Assembly: GCF_007097485.1 (NCBI RefSeq)
Contig: NZ_VKDE01000034.1
Coordinates: 1 to 48,802, forward strand
Length of the DNA stretch: 48,802 nt
Direction of reading: 5' to 3'
Source of the DNA: Carboxylicivirga sp. M1479
GTDB lineage: Bacteria; Bacteroidota; Bacteroidia; Bacteroidales; Marinilabiliaceae
Notes under the pieces: model-generated
Told to the model about the DNA's origin: nothing
Seen by the model: the letters and a program-made list of their open reading frames with translations, nothing else
Databases searched by the model: none
Translations under genes and position numbers: made by a program
Part shown: piece after piece, positions 16,148 through 27,800 of the stretch
Numbering within the stretch: the first letter of the stretch is position 1
Layout: each line of letters begins with the position of its first letter

Positions 16148-16163
16148 GTTAAGTTTTTTTAAC
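16148..16163. promoter_or_regulatory. inverted repeat upstream of set 2, possible Rex-like operator
   Basis: GTTAA (16148-16152) and TTAAC (16159-16163) flank six bases. Rex redox repressors bind TTGTTAA/TTAACAA-type inverted repeats and often control hydrogenase genes. The core matches but the outer bases do not, and the region is very AT-rich, so chance is a real possibility. The repeat lies 55 bp upstream of the NuoE-like start codon. Confidence 0.3.
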
Positions 16164-16306
16164 ATTTTAATCCAACTTCCAATTATCATTTAAAGAAAAA
16201 AGCCGCTATTAATATCCATTCTTAATAACTCATAATCAATTCTTTATCCATTATTTAAGTATCGAATTACTAAAATGTAAAGAATTTAGATAAACGCGTA
16301 AGATGC

Positions 16307-16338
16307 TTGCCAGAAACAAAGCATTTTTACGATCTTTG
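16307..16338 (+). promoter_or_regulatory. probable Bacteroidota promoter for the AlbA_2 gene
   Basis: GATCTTTG (16331-16338) matches TAnnTTTG in all but the first base, and TTG lies at 16307-16309, 21 bp upstream. The start codon follows 17 bp after the -7 box, giving a short leader. Confidence 0.5.
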
Positions 16339-16355
16339 CCCCAAAATATACCACA

Positions 16356-17033
16356 GTGGATCAAAAAGAATTAGAGCAAATGATAAAGGAGGGTGAACAC
16401 CAGACCCAAGATTTTAAATTTGCAATTACAGATACAAAAAAGATAGCTCGATCAATAGCTGCTTTTGCCAATACAGATGGCGGTAGATTATTAATTGGCG
16501 TTAAAGATAATGGCAGAATAGCTGGCGTTGAATCGGATGAAGAATACTACATGATTGAATCGGCGGCCAAACGTCATTGTAAACCATCGGTAGCATTTGA
16601 AACTCGCAAATGGGAAATTGAAGGAAAAACCGTACTGGAGGTAATCATCGAAAAAAGTAAGAAAAGACCACATTCAGCTCCTGATAAGGATGGAAAATCT
16701 ACTTTTTATGTCCGTGTTAAAGATCAAAACTTAGTGGCTAATCGAATATTAACAGAGGTTTGGAAGCGTGAAAAGCAACCTGGAGGAGCTTTGTTGAAGA
16801 TAAAATATGCCGAAAGTAAATTATTGACTTACCTGGGCATACATGGTTACATCACATTTTCAAAATTATGCGGCATGGCGAACATCAGTCCACGCAAGGC
16901 CGAAAAGATCCTGATCAATCTCATCCATATGAAAGTAATTGAAATGGATATTACCGAAGGTCAGATCTTTTACAAGATGAATAGTAAACCTGAATATCCA
17001 GAGCCTAATCAGGACTTACCGGAAGATTGGTAG
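16356..17033 (+). CDS. Schlafen/AlbA_2-domain ATP-binding protein with C-terminal winged helix
   Basis: A 225-residue protein starting with GTG. Residues 1 to about 130 are an AlbA_2 (Schlafen AAA_4-type) domain: the typical EGEHQTQDFKF start, then AAFANTDGGRLLIGVKDNG. Residues about 140-210 look like a winged helix-turn-helix, ending in a proline-rich tail. Members are putative transcription or nucleic-acid regulators; the biochemical role is not settled. The GTG is chosen because it follows a promoter-like element closely. The gene is divergent from the hydrogenase set 2 operon and its last 29 bp overlap the convergent serine hydrolase gene. A link to hydrogenase control is possible but not shown. 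Confidence 0.82.
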   Translation: MDQKELEQMIKEGEHQTQDFKFAITDTKKIARSIAAFANTDGGRLLIGVKDNGRIAGVESDEEYYMIESAAKRHCKPSVAFETRKWEIEGKTVLEVIIEKSKKRPHSAPDKDGKSTFYVRVKDQNLVANRILTEVWKREKQPGGALLKIKYAESKLLTYLGIHGYITFSKLCGMANISPRKAEKILINLIHMKVIEMDITEGQIFYKMNSKPEYPEPNQDLPEDW

Positions 17034-18819
17034 GTATCGGAGTATTTAAAGCATCATAAAAAATCTGCTGGATGCGTGGTCGTACATTCATCCGGTAGAT
17101 TAAAGGGTTATCGCGCGTTGGATATACCCTGTTCGACAAAAAGATAAAAACCATTTCATATTTCGGATCTATCCAAACAAAAGTACCGGTATAACCACTA
17201 TGCCCATAGCTTTCTTTGCTGACTCCTGGTGCCGGATAACTCTCTTTTATCGACAAAGTATCATTCCCAAACAGTGGCTTATCAAAACCGGCTCCGCGGC
17301 GATTATCATTTTCAGCAAACTGAACTTTAGTAAACTCATTTACGGTTTGTTGGGTAAGGTAGCGCACACCATTGTACCAACCTTTTTGCAAATACATTTG
17401 TAGTAATTTTGCCAAATCATCTGCACTTCCGAATAAACCTGCATTACCAGATATGCCACCCATTACAGCAGCAGCTTCATCGTGAACAAGCCCTTTAATT
17501 TGTTTCTTACGAAAGTTTGCATCGTTTTCAGTTGGTACAATTCTACTTTGCTTAATTTTGCCAATTGGATTATAAACCAAAGATGAAGCGCCTAAAGGTT
17601 TATAAAACTGATCGTATAGCAATTGTTCATAATCCTTTTGATATAAATCGCTCAACAACTGAGGATACAACATAAAGGATAGTCCACTATACTTATATTC
17701 TGCCGTTGGCAAAAGTTCTGATTTTCGAATTGCTTTATACACAGTTTTCTTAAACTTTGTAGAAAGGTATAAGTGCTCATCAATCTTAAGCTGATATTGC
17801 TCGGATGCATTAACGCTAAAAAACTTTTCATTGTATTGTTGCCCCTTCATAAGCCATGGATAGTAGTTAATATATGGGCTTAGTTGTGCCTGATGTGCAA
17901 GCACCTGCCTAACTGTCATAGCATCCTTATTGGAGCGGCGAAATAGTTTCGATCTCCAATCATTCCAATATTGACTAAACGGTCGATCTAAATCCATCAA
18001 ACCACTGTCATATGCTTTCATTAATAACGGTAAGGGGCCAGAAATTTTAGTAACTGAAGCTAAGTCATAAACATCGTGCAGTTGCACTTTTGTTCGCTTA
18101 TCATAGGTATGATAGCCATAGCATTGGTTAAAGATCACAGTCCCTTTTACGGCTACTAAAATGCGACAACCTGGAAATGCTTGCGCTGTAATGGCTTCCT
18201 CAACAACATGACTTACACTTTCCTTAAGCTGATTGTTATTCAAACCAATCGATTCAGGCGGAAGGTACCTTAGGCGAAAACAATCATGTGAAGAAGATTG
18301 GTCATCATCTTGCGATATGGCCCCAAATAGTAATTGTATAGCTAAATCGTGCGATGTATAATTATTGACAGAACAACTTAATAAGTTAGCTGCCCATAAG
18401 AGTGCTTTTTCTTCCGTTTCATTGATTTCACTAAAAACAATCAAAGAGATGATATTAAGCGCCTGCTTTTTTTCTAAACTTTGCACTGCGAATAAGCTAT
18501 CGGTAATAACGATAAGATGTTCAATCGAATCATTGGTCACATCTTTAAGCCAGTGATCACTACCGATACTATAAATTGGTACGTGATTATATCTATAAAT
18601 TAAATTAGACCATTCATCTTCAGATCCAGAAACCAAAAAACCGATTTTATTTTCTTCCAGGTCTTTAATAGGTAAACTATTCTGCTTAAAATGTATTTTG
18701 AATTGCTTCTGAACCTCAGTGAATTCATCTAAGGTTGATAACAATGTAGTTTCTTGTGCAAAACCATGAAGACTTAAGCAAAGGCACAAACACACAAATA
18801 TGAAACGGCTTATTTTCAT
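17005..18819 (-). CDS. secreted serine hydrolase (beta-lactamase fold) with N-terminal GH3-C-like region
   Basis: A 604-residue protein with a signal peptide (about 1-21, ending HGFAQ). Residues about 25-190 resemble the C-terminal alpha/beta domain of GH3 N-acetylglucosaminidases. Residues about 190-600 form a class C beta-lactamase/transpeptidase-like domain, with SVTK at 255-258 (nucleophile S255, K258), a tyrosine motif YSG at 377-379 and HSG at 540-542. In Bacteroidota complete GH3 plus beta-lactamase fusions occur; here the catalytic GH3 barrel is missing. It overlaps the NamZ gene by 4 bp and so is translationally coupled. A role in periplasmic peptidoglycan recycling is likely. The 3' end overlaps the convergent gene by 29 bp. 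Confidence 0.85.
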   Translation of the reverse strand: MKISRFIFVCLCLCLSLHGFAQETTLLSTLDEFTEVQKQFKIHFKQNSLPIKDLEENKIGFLVSGSEDEWSNLIYRYNHVPIYSIGSDHWLKDVTNDSIEHLIVITDSLFAVQSLEKKQALNIISLIVFSEINETEEKALLWAANLLSCSVNNYTSHDLAIQLLFGAISQDDDQSSSHDCFRLRYLPPESIGLNNNQLKESVSHVVEEAITAQAFPGCRILVAVKGTVIFNQCYGYHTYDKRTKVQLHDVYDLASVTKISGPLPLLMKAYDSGLMDLDRPFSQYWNDWRSKLFRRSNKDAMTVRQVLAHQAQLSPYINYYPWLMKGQQYNEKFFSVNASEQYQLKIDEHLYLSTKFKKTVYKAIRKSELLPTAEYKYSGLSFMLYPQLLSDLYQKDYEQLLYDQFYKPLGASSLVYNPIGKIKQSRIVPTENDANFRKKQIKGLVHDEAAAVMGGISGNAGLFGSADDLAKLLQMYLQKGWYNGVRYLTQQTVNEFTKVQFAENDNRRGAGFDKPLFGNDTLSIKESYPAPGVSKESYGHSGYTGTFVWIDPKYEMVFIFLSNRVYPTRDNPLIYRMNVRPRIQQIFYDALNTPIPTNLPVSPD

Positions 18820-19994
18820 GGATACAGGCTATATTTATCTCTTAATAAAGAGTATTGTAGTAAATCCTCTTGCCAACTTTTCCTAATTGCTTCTTCACTC
18901 CATCCGTTTTCTATTTTCGACACTAGTGTATCATTACCAGCAAGCAAGTTAAACCACTTCCTTTTACTAATAAACTTCTCTTTATTGTGGAATCGATTAT
19001 AGGATTGAATAAGATATTCTAAAGTGAAAGTGTGGGCCAAATTCTCAGATCGCAAATCAATTCCATAGCATAGCTGATCCTGTTGAGGAGGGTGCTTTGA
19101 CATTCCATCAATGCTTATAGGTGTAAATTGAAATGATCCCAAAGTGCTATCGGGATAGCCAATTACTTGAAAAGGCATATGGGTACCTCGACCAATACTA
19201 ACATCAGTTGCCTCAAAAAAACAGAGCGAGGGGTATAATCGAATGGATAAATCATTTGGCAAGTTAGGCGATGGCTTAATGGGTAAGGAATAATTAGATT
19301 GATGCTTATAATTATCCATTTTAATGACTTGCAAAGAACACTGCAATGAGTCTTTTAACCAATATTCTCCGTTAATCATTAAAGCTAATTCTCCAACAGT
19401 AAGGCCATGAACTACTGGAATTGGATGCAGTCCCACGAACGATTGAAATTTTAAATCCAAAACGGGACCATCGAAATAATCTCCATTGGGATTTGGACGA
19501 TCAAGAATAAGCATCGATATTCCTTTTTCGGCACATGCTTCCATCATGTAATGCATGCTAGAAATATAGGTGTAAAAACGAACCCCAACATCTTGTATGT
19601 CGAACACAATTACATCAAGTTCATTCAACTGTTCTTGTGTTGGCTTCTTGTTTTTTCCGTACAATGAAATAATAGGTAAACTAGTCTGCTCATCAATCTT
19701 ATTATCTATGTACTCGCCAGCATCTGCAGTTCCTCTAAAACCATGTTCAGGTGCGAAAATTTTTGAAATATTCACTCCATTAAGTAACAAGGTATCGATC
19801 AAGTGAGTGCCTCCAACGTACGAAGTATGATTGACTAAAACACCTACCCTTTTGTTTTTTAATAAAGGCAAATAAGCATCCATCTTCTGACAACCGAGCT
19901 TAATTGCACTATTTGCATCTTGCTTTTGAGCCTGGCAAGCTATTAAAACCAGTGAAAAAGATAAAATTATTAAACTAACGATTGATAAACGCAT
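18816..19994 (-). CDS. namZ: NamZ-type exo-beta-N-acetylmuramidase (DUF1343, GH171), lipoprotein
   Basis: A 392-residue DUF1343 protein. The N-terminus has a lipobox with C20 (LIAC), so it is probably anchored in a periplasmic or outer membrane leaflet; no surface-export signal is evident after the cysteine. Recognisable blocks are GVLVNHTS, FAPEHGFRG, DVIVFDIQDVGVRFYTY and LDRPNPNGD. Family members release terminal N-acetylmuramic acid from peptidoglycan fragments. It is followed with a 4-bp overlap by the serine hydrolase gene, a combination seen in peptidoglycan-salvaging Bacteroidota. Its start lies just after the terminator of the DUF3467 gene. Confidence 0.9.
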   Translation of the reverse strand: MRLSIVSLIILSFSLVLIACQAQKQDANSAIKLGCQKMDAYLPLLKNKRVGVLVNHTSYVGGTHLIDTLLLNGVNISKIFAPEHGFRGTADAGEYIDNKIDEQTSLPIISLYGKNKKPTQEQLNELDVIVFDIQDVGVRFYTYISSMHYMMEACAEKGISMLILDRPNPNGDYFDGPVLDLKFQSFVGLHPIPVVHGLTVGELALMINGEYWLKDSLQCSLQVIKMDNYKHQSNYSLPIKPSPNLPNDLSIRLYPSLCFFEATDVSIGRGTHMPFQVIGYPDSTLGSFQFTPISIDGMSKHPPQQDQLCYGIDLRSENLAHTFTLEYLIQSYNRFHNKEKFISKRKWFNLLAGNDTLVSKIENGWSEEAIRKSWQEDLLQYSLLRDKYSLYP

Positions 19995-20016
19995 GGAAAC
20001 GAATTTTACTTAAAAA

Positions 20017-20047
20017 TAAAAAAAACGGAACAATAATGCCCCGTTTT
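20017..20047 (-). terminator. terminator of the DUF3467 gene
   Basis: AAAACGG (20022-20028) pairs with CCGTTTT (20041-20047). On the minus strand the stem runs into a long T-rich tail (complement of 20015-20025). Confidence 0.75.
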
Positions 20048-20069
20048 AAAAATCGATATTCATATTTTA

Positions 20070-20390
20070 TTAAGCTTGTCCTGTGGGACCAAAACTCATC
20101 GGCATAACAGGCCCCTGTCCATTGTTATCAGTATTTTTGATTGGCCCATGCAATGATTCATATCTTGCAATATTATCCTTTAGTGCATTCATCAGGCGTT
20201 TGGCATGTTCAGGTGTTAAAATAACACGTGATTTAACTTGTGCTTTTGGCACACCTGGCATAATACGTACGAAATCAACCACAAACTCAGCTGGAGAATG
20301 CGTAATAATCGCCAAGTTTGAATAAGTTCCTTGCGAAACTTCTTCATTCAACTCTATATTTATTTGATTCTGATTTTTCTTATCTTCCAT
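20070..20390 (-). CDS. DUF3467-family protein
   Basis: A 106-residue cytoplasmic protein. The core (about 20-92) carries the family signature: a SNLAIITHSPAEFVVDF segment, VILTPEHAKRLMNAL, and a C-terminal helix followed by a proline/glycine tail. No function is established for the family that I know of. It lies between two terminators, downstream of rpoC on the same strand, and is therefore probably its own transcription unit. Confidence 0.85.
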   Translation of the reverse strand: MEDKKNQNQINIELNEEVSQGTYSNLAIITHSPAEFVVDFVRIMPGVPKAQVKSRVILTPEHAKRLMNALKDNIARYESLHGPIKNTDNNGQGPVMPMSFGPTGQA

Positions 20391-20405
20391 GATATTAGAT
20401 TTTTT

Positions 20406-20436
20406 AAAAAAGGGGAAGACACAGTTGTGCTTCCCC
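20406..20436 (-). terminator. rpoC terminator
   Basis: GGGGAAG (20412-20418) pairs with CTTCCCC (20430-20436), with extra CACA/TGTG pairing inside past a bulge. Six T follow on the minus strand. It ends the rplKAJL-rpoBC unit. Confidence 0.85.
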
Positions 20437-20463
20437 TCTTCCTAATTTTCTATAAGAATGTAT

Positions 20464-23400
20464 TTACTCAACACTCTCGCTAGCTGCTTGCTTACTAACT
20501 AAACCATCGTATTCTTCTTTAGAACCTACAACAACTTTGTTGAAAGTACGAATACCAGTACCAGCAGGTATTAAGTGACCACAAATTACGTTTTCTTTCA
20601 ATCCGTCTAACTTATCAACTTTTCCTTGGATAGCTGCTTCATTAAGCACCTTAGTTGTTTCCTGGAAAGAAGCTGCAGACATGAAACTCTTAGTTTGAAG
20701 AGCTGCACGTGTAATACCTTGTAGTACCTGACCCGAAGTGGCTGGAATAGCTTCACGAGCTGTTACTAACTGTAAATCACGACGCTTTAATTGAGAGTTC
20801 TCATCACGAAGACGACGAGCTGTAACAATCATACCAGCTTTTAAAGTCTGAGAATCCCCAGGCTCCTCAACCACTTTCTTGCCCCAGATTTCGTCATTTT
20901 CAGTCATGAACTCAATCTTGTCAACAATTTGTTTTTCTAGGAACTTCGTATCACCTGGATCAGCAATATCAACCTTACGCATCATCTGACGAACGATAAT
21001 TTCGAAATGCTTATCGTTAATCTTCACACCTTGTAAGCGATATACATCTTGTACTTCGTTCACAATGTATTCCTGAACAGCAGTAGGTCCTTTAATGCTC
21101 AAGATATCATTTGGCGTAGTTGCTCCGTCTGATAGAGGAGTTCCTGCACGTACATAATCGTTTTCTTGAACCAAAATCTGCTTCGATAAAGAAACTAAGT
21201 ATTTCTTAACATCACCAGCTTTTGTTGTAACAATAATTTCTCGGTTACCACGCTTAATTTTACCAAACGTTACCTCACCATCAACTTCAGATACAACTGC
21301 AGGATTACTTGGGTTACGTGCTTCGAATAATTCCGTTACACGAGGAAGACCACCGGTAATATCACCCGCTTTACCAACTGCTCTAGGGATTTTAGCAAGA
21401 ATTTGACCTTGATCAACTGCATCACCCTCTTCAACTGACATGTGGGCACCTACTGGTAAGTTGTAATTTTTCAACACTTCACCATCGGCACTTACAACAC
21501 GTAAACCAGCATTCTTAGTTTTATCTCGTGTTTCAGTAATTACTTTTTCACGGAAACCTGTTTGCTCATCAGACTCTTCTTTATAAGTAATACCGTCGAT
21601 CATATTTTCGAAAGCGACCTTACCTTTTTTCTCAGAAATAATCAAAGCATTGTATGGATCCCACTCACAAATCACATCATCCTTTTTAATTTCAGCACCA
21701 TTCTTAATAAATAGTTTAGCACCGTAAGGAATTGGATAAGTAGTTAAAGCAATATTTGTATTCTTATCGATAATACGAAGTTCTGCCAAACGACCAATTA
21801 CCACATCCACATCTTCACCTTCTTCAGTTTTAGATGGAACAGTACGTAATTCTTCAATTTCAGCAATACCGTCGTATTTTGCATGAATCTTATTTTCAGA
21901 TGTAATGTTACCAGCAGTACCCCCGACGTGGAATGTACGTAATGTTAACTGTGTACCTGGTTCACCAATAGACTGTGCAGCAATTACACCTACCGACTCA
22001 CCTAGTTGAACCATTTTACCTGTTGCCAGGTTACGGCCATAACACTTGGCACAAACACCTTTTTTCGATTCACATGTTAATACAGAGCGTATTTCAACTC
22101 GCTCGATTGGCGATTCATCAACAATTTTGGCTTCGTTTTCACCAAACTCTTGTCCAGACTTGATGATAAGCTCACCTGTACTTGGGTGCGTAATGTCATG
22201 AACAGACACACGACCTAAAATACGCTCGTATAAAGAAGCAACAATCTCTTCATTATTCTTAATATCAGTTGCAGTTAAGCCTCGTAGGGTACCACAATCT
22301 TCTTCAAGAATAACAACATCCTGCGATACATCAACCAAACGACGTGTTAAGTATCCTGCATCGGCAGTTTTAAGAGCTGTATCGGCCAAACCTTTACGAG
22401 CACCGTGAGTTGAAATAAAGTACTCAAGTACTGATAATCCTTCTTTAAAGTTCGAAAGAATCGGGTTTTCAATAATCTGACCACCTTCTGCACCAGATTT
22501 CTGTGGCTTAGCCATCAGACCCCTCATACCAGATAACTGACGAATCTGCTCTTTAGATCCCCTCGCACCTGAATCAAGCATCATATAAACAGAGTTAAAC
22601 CCTTGTCTATCGGTGCTAATCTGATTCATTAATGTTTGAGTAAGACGAGCATTTACATGCGTCCAAATATCAATAATCTGATTATAACGTTCGTTATTAG
22701 TAATGAATCCCATGTTATAGTTATTCAATACCTCTGCAACTTCGTCATAACCCTCTTTTACAAGAATCTCTTTCTCCGCTGGGATGATTACATCACCTAA
22801 GTTAAAAGACAGACCACCTTCGAATGCCATACGGTATCCAAGGTTTTTAATATCATCTAGGAAATTAGCTGTACGTGGCGTACCACATACCTTGTGCACA
22901 TTACCAATAATGTCACGAAGTGCTTTTTTCGTTAGAACCTCATTGATGTAACCAGCTTCATTTGGTACAAACTCATTAAATAGAATTCGACCAACAGTGG
23001 TTTCAATAATTTTTTCAACTATTTCACCAGCGTCATCTGTATCTAAAGTTTGTACTTTAACAATGGCATGTAAGTCTACACGCTTTTCGTTAAAGGCAAT
23101 TTTAGTTTCTGCTGGGGAGTAGAATAATAAGCCTTCACCTTTTGCTCCTTCACGTGCTTTGGTCATATAGTAAAGACCAAGAACCATATCCTGTGATGGA
23201 ACTGTAATAGGCGCACCATTAGCAGGGTTCAAAATGTTTTGAGAAGCTAACATTAGCATTTGGGCTTCCAAAATTGCAGCATTACCTAATGGTAAGTGAA
23301 CCGCCATCTGGTCACCATCAAAATCCGCGTTAAATGCGGCACATGCTAGTGGGTGCAATTGAATCGCTTTACCTTCAATCAATTTAGGCTGGAAAGACTG

Positions 23401-24738
23401 TATACCTAAACGGTGAAGAGTAGGAGCACGGTTTAATAGAACCGGGTGTCCTTTCAATACATTTTCCAAAATATCCCAAACAACAGGATCTTTGCGATCA
23501 ACAATCTTTTTGGCTGACTTAACCGTTTTTACAACACCACGCTCAATAAGCTTACGGATAACAAACGGTTTATATAATTCGGCTGCCATATCCTTAGGGA
23601 TACCGCACTCATGCATATTTAACTCAGGACCTACAACAATAACTGAACGTGCAGAATAATCAACACGCTTTCCAAGTAAGTTCTGACGGAAACGTCCTTG
23701 CTTACCTTTTAAGCTATCACTTAAAGACTTTAATGGACGGTTAGAGTCAGTTTTAACAGCATTTGATTTACGTGAATTATCAAATAATGAATCAACTGAT
23801 TCCTGAAGCATACGCTTCTCGTTACGCAAAATAACTTCTGGTGCTTTAATCTCAATTAAACGCTTCAATCTGTTATTACGGATAATAACACGACGGTATA
23901 AATCATTTAAATCAGATGTTGCAAAACGACCACCATCTAAAGGTACTAATGGACGTAATTCTGGTGGAATTACAGGAACCACTTTTACAATCATCCACTC
24001 AGGACGATTGATTCCTTGAGAATCACGGAATGATTCAACTACGTTCAAACGCTTTAAAGCTTCGTTTTTACGTTGCTGCGATGTTTCAGTGTTTGCTTTG
24101 TGACGCAGGTCATATGATAATGTATCTAAGTCAATACGACCTAACAACATATGAAGTGCGTCGGCACCCATTTTTGCAATAAACTTATTTGGATCATCGT
24201 CATCCAAATGCTGGTTTTCTCTTGGAAGTGTTTCAAGAATATCTAAATATTCTTCTTCTGTTAGGAAATCCATTTTATTAATACCATCTTCGGCTTTAAT
24301 ACCAGCATTAATTACAACATAACGTTCGTAATAAATGATTGTATCCAACTTTTTAGTTGGTAAACCTAATAGGTATCCAATTTTATTTGGTAATGATTTG
24401 AAGTACCAGATGTGTGCAACAGGCACAACTAGAGAAATATGCCCCATACGCTCACGACGCACTTTCTTTTCTGTAACTTCAACACCACATCGGTCACAAA
24501 CGATACCACGGTAACGGATACGCTTGTATTTACCACAGTGACACTCATAATCCTTTACAGGACCGAATATTCTTTCACAGAATAAACCATCACGCTCAGG
24601 TTTGTATGTACGGTAATTTATTGTTTCTGGCTTCAAAACCTCACCACTTGACATCTCCAAAATTTCCTCTGGCGATGCTAGTCCAATCGTGATTTTATTG
24701 AAGCTAGTTTTTTGTTTCTGATCTCTTCTAAATGCCAT
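20464..24738 (-). CDS. rpoC: RNA polymerase beta' subunit
   Basis: A 1424-residue beta' subunit. The N-terminal zinc site is C66, C68, C81 and C84. The catalytic NADFDGDQ motif spans 470-477, with the three metal-binding aspartates D472, D474 and D476. The second zinc site, near [13 protein letters not shown], is also present. The protein runs full length to an acidic C-terminus. It is separated from rpoB by 79 bp that contain a hairpin, and a strong terminator follows it. Confidence 0.99.
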   Translation of the reverse strand: MAFRRDQKQKTSFNKITIGLASPEEILEMSSGEVLKPETINYRTYKPERDGLFCERIFGPVKDYECHCGKYKRIRYRGIVCDRCGVEVTEKKVRRERMGHISLVVPVAHIWYFKSLPNKIGYLLGLPTKKLDTIIYYERYVVINAGIKAEDGINKMDFLTEEEYLDILETLPRENQHLDDDDPNKFIAKMGADALHMLLGRIDLDTLSYDLRHKANTETSQQRKNEALKRLNVVESFRDSQGINRPEWMIVKVVPVIPPELRPLVPLDGGRFATSDLNDLYRRVIIRNNRLKRLIEIKAPEVILRNEKRMLQESVDSLFDNSRKSNAVKTDSNRPLKSLSDSLKGKQGRFRQNLLGKRVDYSARSVIVVGPELNMHECGIPKDMAAELYKPFVIRKLIERGVVKTVKSAKKIVDRKDPVVWDILENVLKGHPVLLNRAPTLHRLGIQSFQPKLIEGKAIQLHPLACAAFNADFDGDQMAVHLPLGNAAILEAQMLMLASQNILNPANGAPITVPSQDMVLGLYYMTKAREGAKGEGLLFYSPAETKIAFNEKRVDLHAIVKVQTLDTDDAGEIVEKIIETTVGRILFNEFVPNEAGYINEVLTKKALRDIIGNVHKVCGTPRTANFLDDIKNLGYRMAFEGGLSFNLGDVIIPAEKEILVKEGYDEVAEVLNNYNMGFITNNERYNQIIDIWTHVNARLTQTLMNQISTDRQGFNSVYMMLDSGARGSKEQIRQLSGMRGLMAKPQKSGAEGGQIIENPILSNFKEGLSVLEYFISTHGARKGLADTALKTADAGYLTRRLVDVSQDVVILEEDCGTLRGLTATDIKNNEEIVASLYERILGRVSVHDITHPSTGELIIKSGQEFGENEAKIVDESPIERVEIRSVLTCESKKGVCAKCYGRNLATGKMVQLGESVGVIAAQSIGEPGTQLTLRTFHVGGTAGNITSENKIHAKYDGIAEIEELRTVPSKTEEGEDVDVVIGRLAELRIIDKNTNIALTTYPIPYGAKLFIKNGAEIKKDDVICEWDPYNALIISEKKGKVAFENMIDGITYKEESDEQTGFREKVITETRDKTKNAGLRVVSADGEVLKNYNLPVGAHMSVEEGDAVDQGQILAKIPRAVGKAGDITGGLPRVTELFEARNPSNPAVVSEVDGEVTFGKIKRGNREIIVTTKAGDVKKYLVSLSKQILVQENDYVRAGTPLSDGATTPNDILSIKGPTAVQEYIVNEVQDVYRLQGVKINDKHFEIIVRQMMRKVDIADPGDTKFLEKQIVDKIEFMTENDEIWGKKVVEEPGDSQTLKAGMIVTARRLRDENSQLKRRDLQLVTAREAIPATSGQVLQGITRAALQTKSFMSAASFQETTKVLNEAAIQGKVDKLDGLKENVICGHLIPAGTGIRTFNKVVVGSKEEYDGLVSKQAASESVE

Positions 24739-24779
24739 ATAGCGTAGAGTATTATTTTATTTATATAATATGGTTATCA

Positions 24780-24805
24780 AGAGAGAAGTATAAATACCTC
24801 TCTCT
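24780..24805 (-). other. hairpin in the rpoB-rpoC gap
   Basis: AGAGAGAAGTAT (24780-24791) and ATACCTCTCTCT (24794-24805) pair with one mismatch around a minimal loop. There is no T-run, so it is not a standard terminator. An RNase processing site between rpoB and rpoC is one reading. Confidence 0.5.
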
Positions 24806-24817
24806 TCGATCAGACTA

Positions 24818-27800
24818 TTATTCTAGGTTCACACTTAGTCCAAGACCTCTCATCTCATGAAGCAATACGTTCAATGACTCTGGAATACCTGGTGTAGGCA
24901 GACCATCACCTTTAACGATTGATTCATATGCTTTCGCTCGACCAATTACATCATCCGACTTAACGGTCAGAATCTCTTGCAGGATATTGGCAGCACCAAA
25001 CGCTTCCAGTGCCCAAACTTCCATCTCACCAAAACGCTGACCACCAAACTGTGCTTTACCACCTAATGGCTGCTGAGTAATTAATGAGTATGGTCCGATA
25101 GAACGAGCGTGCATCTTATCTTCAACCATGTGACCAAGCTTCAGCATGTAGATTACTCCGACTGTAGCTGGCTGGTGGAAACGTTCTCCTGTTCCTCCAT
25201 CATATAGATAAGTACGACCGTATCTTGGAATTTCTGCTTTATCAGTCCAGCCATTCATGTCGTCCATTTTAGCTCCATCGAAAATAGGTGTAGCAAATTT
25301 AACACCCAATTTAAGACCAGCCCAACCTAACACAGTTTCGTAAATCTGTCCAAGGTTCATCCTCGACGGTACACCAAGCGGGTTTAAGACGATATCAACT
25401 GGTGTTCCATCCTCAAGGAATGGCATATCTTCAGCACGTACAATACGTGAAACGATACCTTTGTTACCATGTCGACCAGCCATCTTATCACCTACAGTAA
25501 TCTTACGCTTTTTAGCGATATATACTTTGGCTAACTGTACAATACCAGCAGGAAGCTCATCACCAATAGTAACATTATACTTTTGACGCTTTTCTTTTGC
25601 TTCCAACTCTTTATGCTTCATCCTGTAGTTATGGATAACCTTAGCGATAAGTTCATTCTTGTCCTTATCAGTTGTCCATTTATTAGGATTAACATTTATA
25701 TAATCAATATCGTTTAAGATTTTCTGTGTAAACTTCGTTCCTTTTGAAACAATATCTACATCGAAATAATCTTTAACGCCTTGAGATGTTTTACCGTTTA
25801 CCTGAGAGAATAACTTGTCTACCAAACGACTCTTTAATTCATCAGTTGCTCTGATAAAATCTTCATCAATTTTAGTAATCTGGCTCTTCTCTGAAGTTCT
25901 TGACTTACGATCTTTTACAATTCGTGAGAATAACTTCTTGTCAATTACTACACCCTTTAATGATGGCGAAGCTTTTAATGATGCATCTTTAACATCACCA
26001 GCTTTTTCACCAAAAATAGCACGTAATAACTTCTCTTCAGGTGTTGGGTCACTTTCACCCTTAGGTGTAATCTTACCAATTAGAATATCACCAGGTGTTA
26101 CATGAGCACCAATTCGGATTAGACCATTCTCGTCTAAGTCCTTAGTTGCTTCTTCACTTACGTTAGGTATATCAGATGTTAACTCCTCTAAACCACGTTT
26201 TGTATCACGTACTTCAAGTGAATATTCATCGATATGTACAGAAGTAAAGACATCGTTACGAACTACTTTTTCAGAGATTACAATCGCATCCTCAAAGTTG
26301 TAACCTTTCCAAGGCATAAACGCCACCTTAAGGTTACGTCCTAAACCTAATTCACCTTTCTGAGTAGAATATCCATCAGTCAAGATCATACCTTTTTCAA
26401 CACGTTGCCCTTTTTCAACAAGAGGCTTCACATCGATACAAGTATTCTGGTTAGTCTTTTGATACTTAATGATTGGGTAACGTCGTGTTTCACCTTCGAA
26501 GCTTACATAACGCTCATCATCTGAATAATCGTAACGGATAACAATTTCATCAGCATCAACATACTCTACAACACCATCGCCTTCAGCAACAATATGAGTA
26601 CGAGAATCCTGAATTAACTTACCCTCTAATCCTGTACCAACAATCGGCGATTCAGGCACCAATAAAGGCACTGCCTGACGCATCATGTTAGATCCCATCA
26701 ATGCACGGTTGGCATCATCATGCTCCAAGAAAGGAATTAGCGATGCGGCAACAGAAGCAATCTGGTTAGGTGCAACATCCATCATGTGAACCTCATTTGG
26801 CTCAACAACAGGGAAGTCACCCTCTTCACGTGCTTTTACACGATCATTTTTGAAGAATCCATCTTCTTTCAAAGGCGCATTTGCCTGTGCAATAATTTTA
26901 GATTCCTCTTCTTCAGCGGTTAAATATGAAACTCCTTCGTTAGAAAGGTCCACTTGTCCCTCAGTAACCTGACGGTATGGTGTTTCAATAAAACCTAGGT
27001 CATTAATCTTTGCATAAACACATAAAGAAGATATCAAACCAATGTTTGGACCCTCAGGTGTTTCAATCGGACAAAGACGACCGTAGTGAGTATAGTGAAC
27101 ATCTCGCACCTCGAAACCAGCTCTTTCTCGCGAAAGACCACCTGGTCCTAATGCTGACATGCGTCTCTTGTGAGTGATCTCGGCCAATGGATTCGTTTGA
27201 TCCATAAACTGAGATAGAGCATTCGTTCCAAAGAAACTATTAATTACAGAAGACAAAGTCTTACTGTTAATCAAGTCTATTGGCGTAAACACCTCGTTAT
27301 CTCGAACATTCATGCGCTCGCGAATAGTACGCGCCATACGCGCTAAACCAACACCAAATTGATTGGCCATTTGTTCTCCAACTGTTCTAACACGTCGGTT
27401 ACTTAAGTGGTCAATATCATCAACATCGGTTTTTGAGTTTATCAACTGAATTAAGTGCTTGATAATAGCAATAATATCAGCTCGTGATAATACTTTACTC
27501 TCCCAATCAGCATTCTGTTGTAGCTTTTTGTTTAGTCTGTAACGACCAACCTCGCCAAGATCATAACGCTTATCTGAGAAAAATAATTTATCAATTACAT
27601 CACGTGCCGTAGCCTCATCAGGTGGCTCAGCATTTCTTAATTGACGATAGATGTGAACTACAGCTTCTTTTTCAGAGTTACATGGGTCTTTCTGAAGTGT
27701 ATTGTAAATAATAGCAAAGTCAGAAAGGTTTTGATTCTCTTTGTGTAGAAGAATTGTTTTACTACCAGAGTCAATAATTTCGTCTACATGCTCTTCAGTG

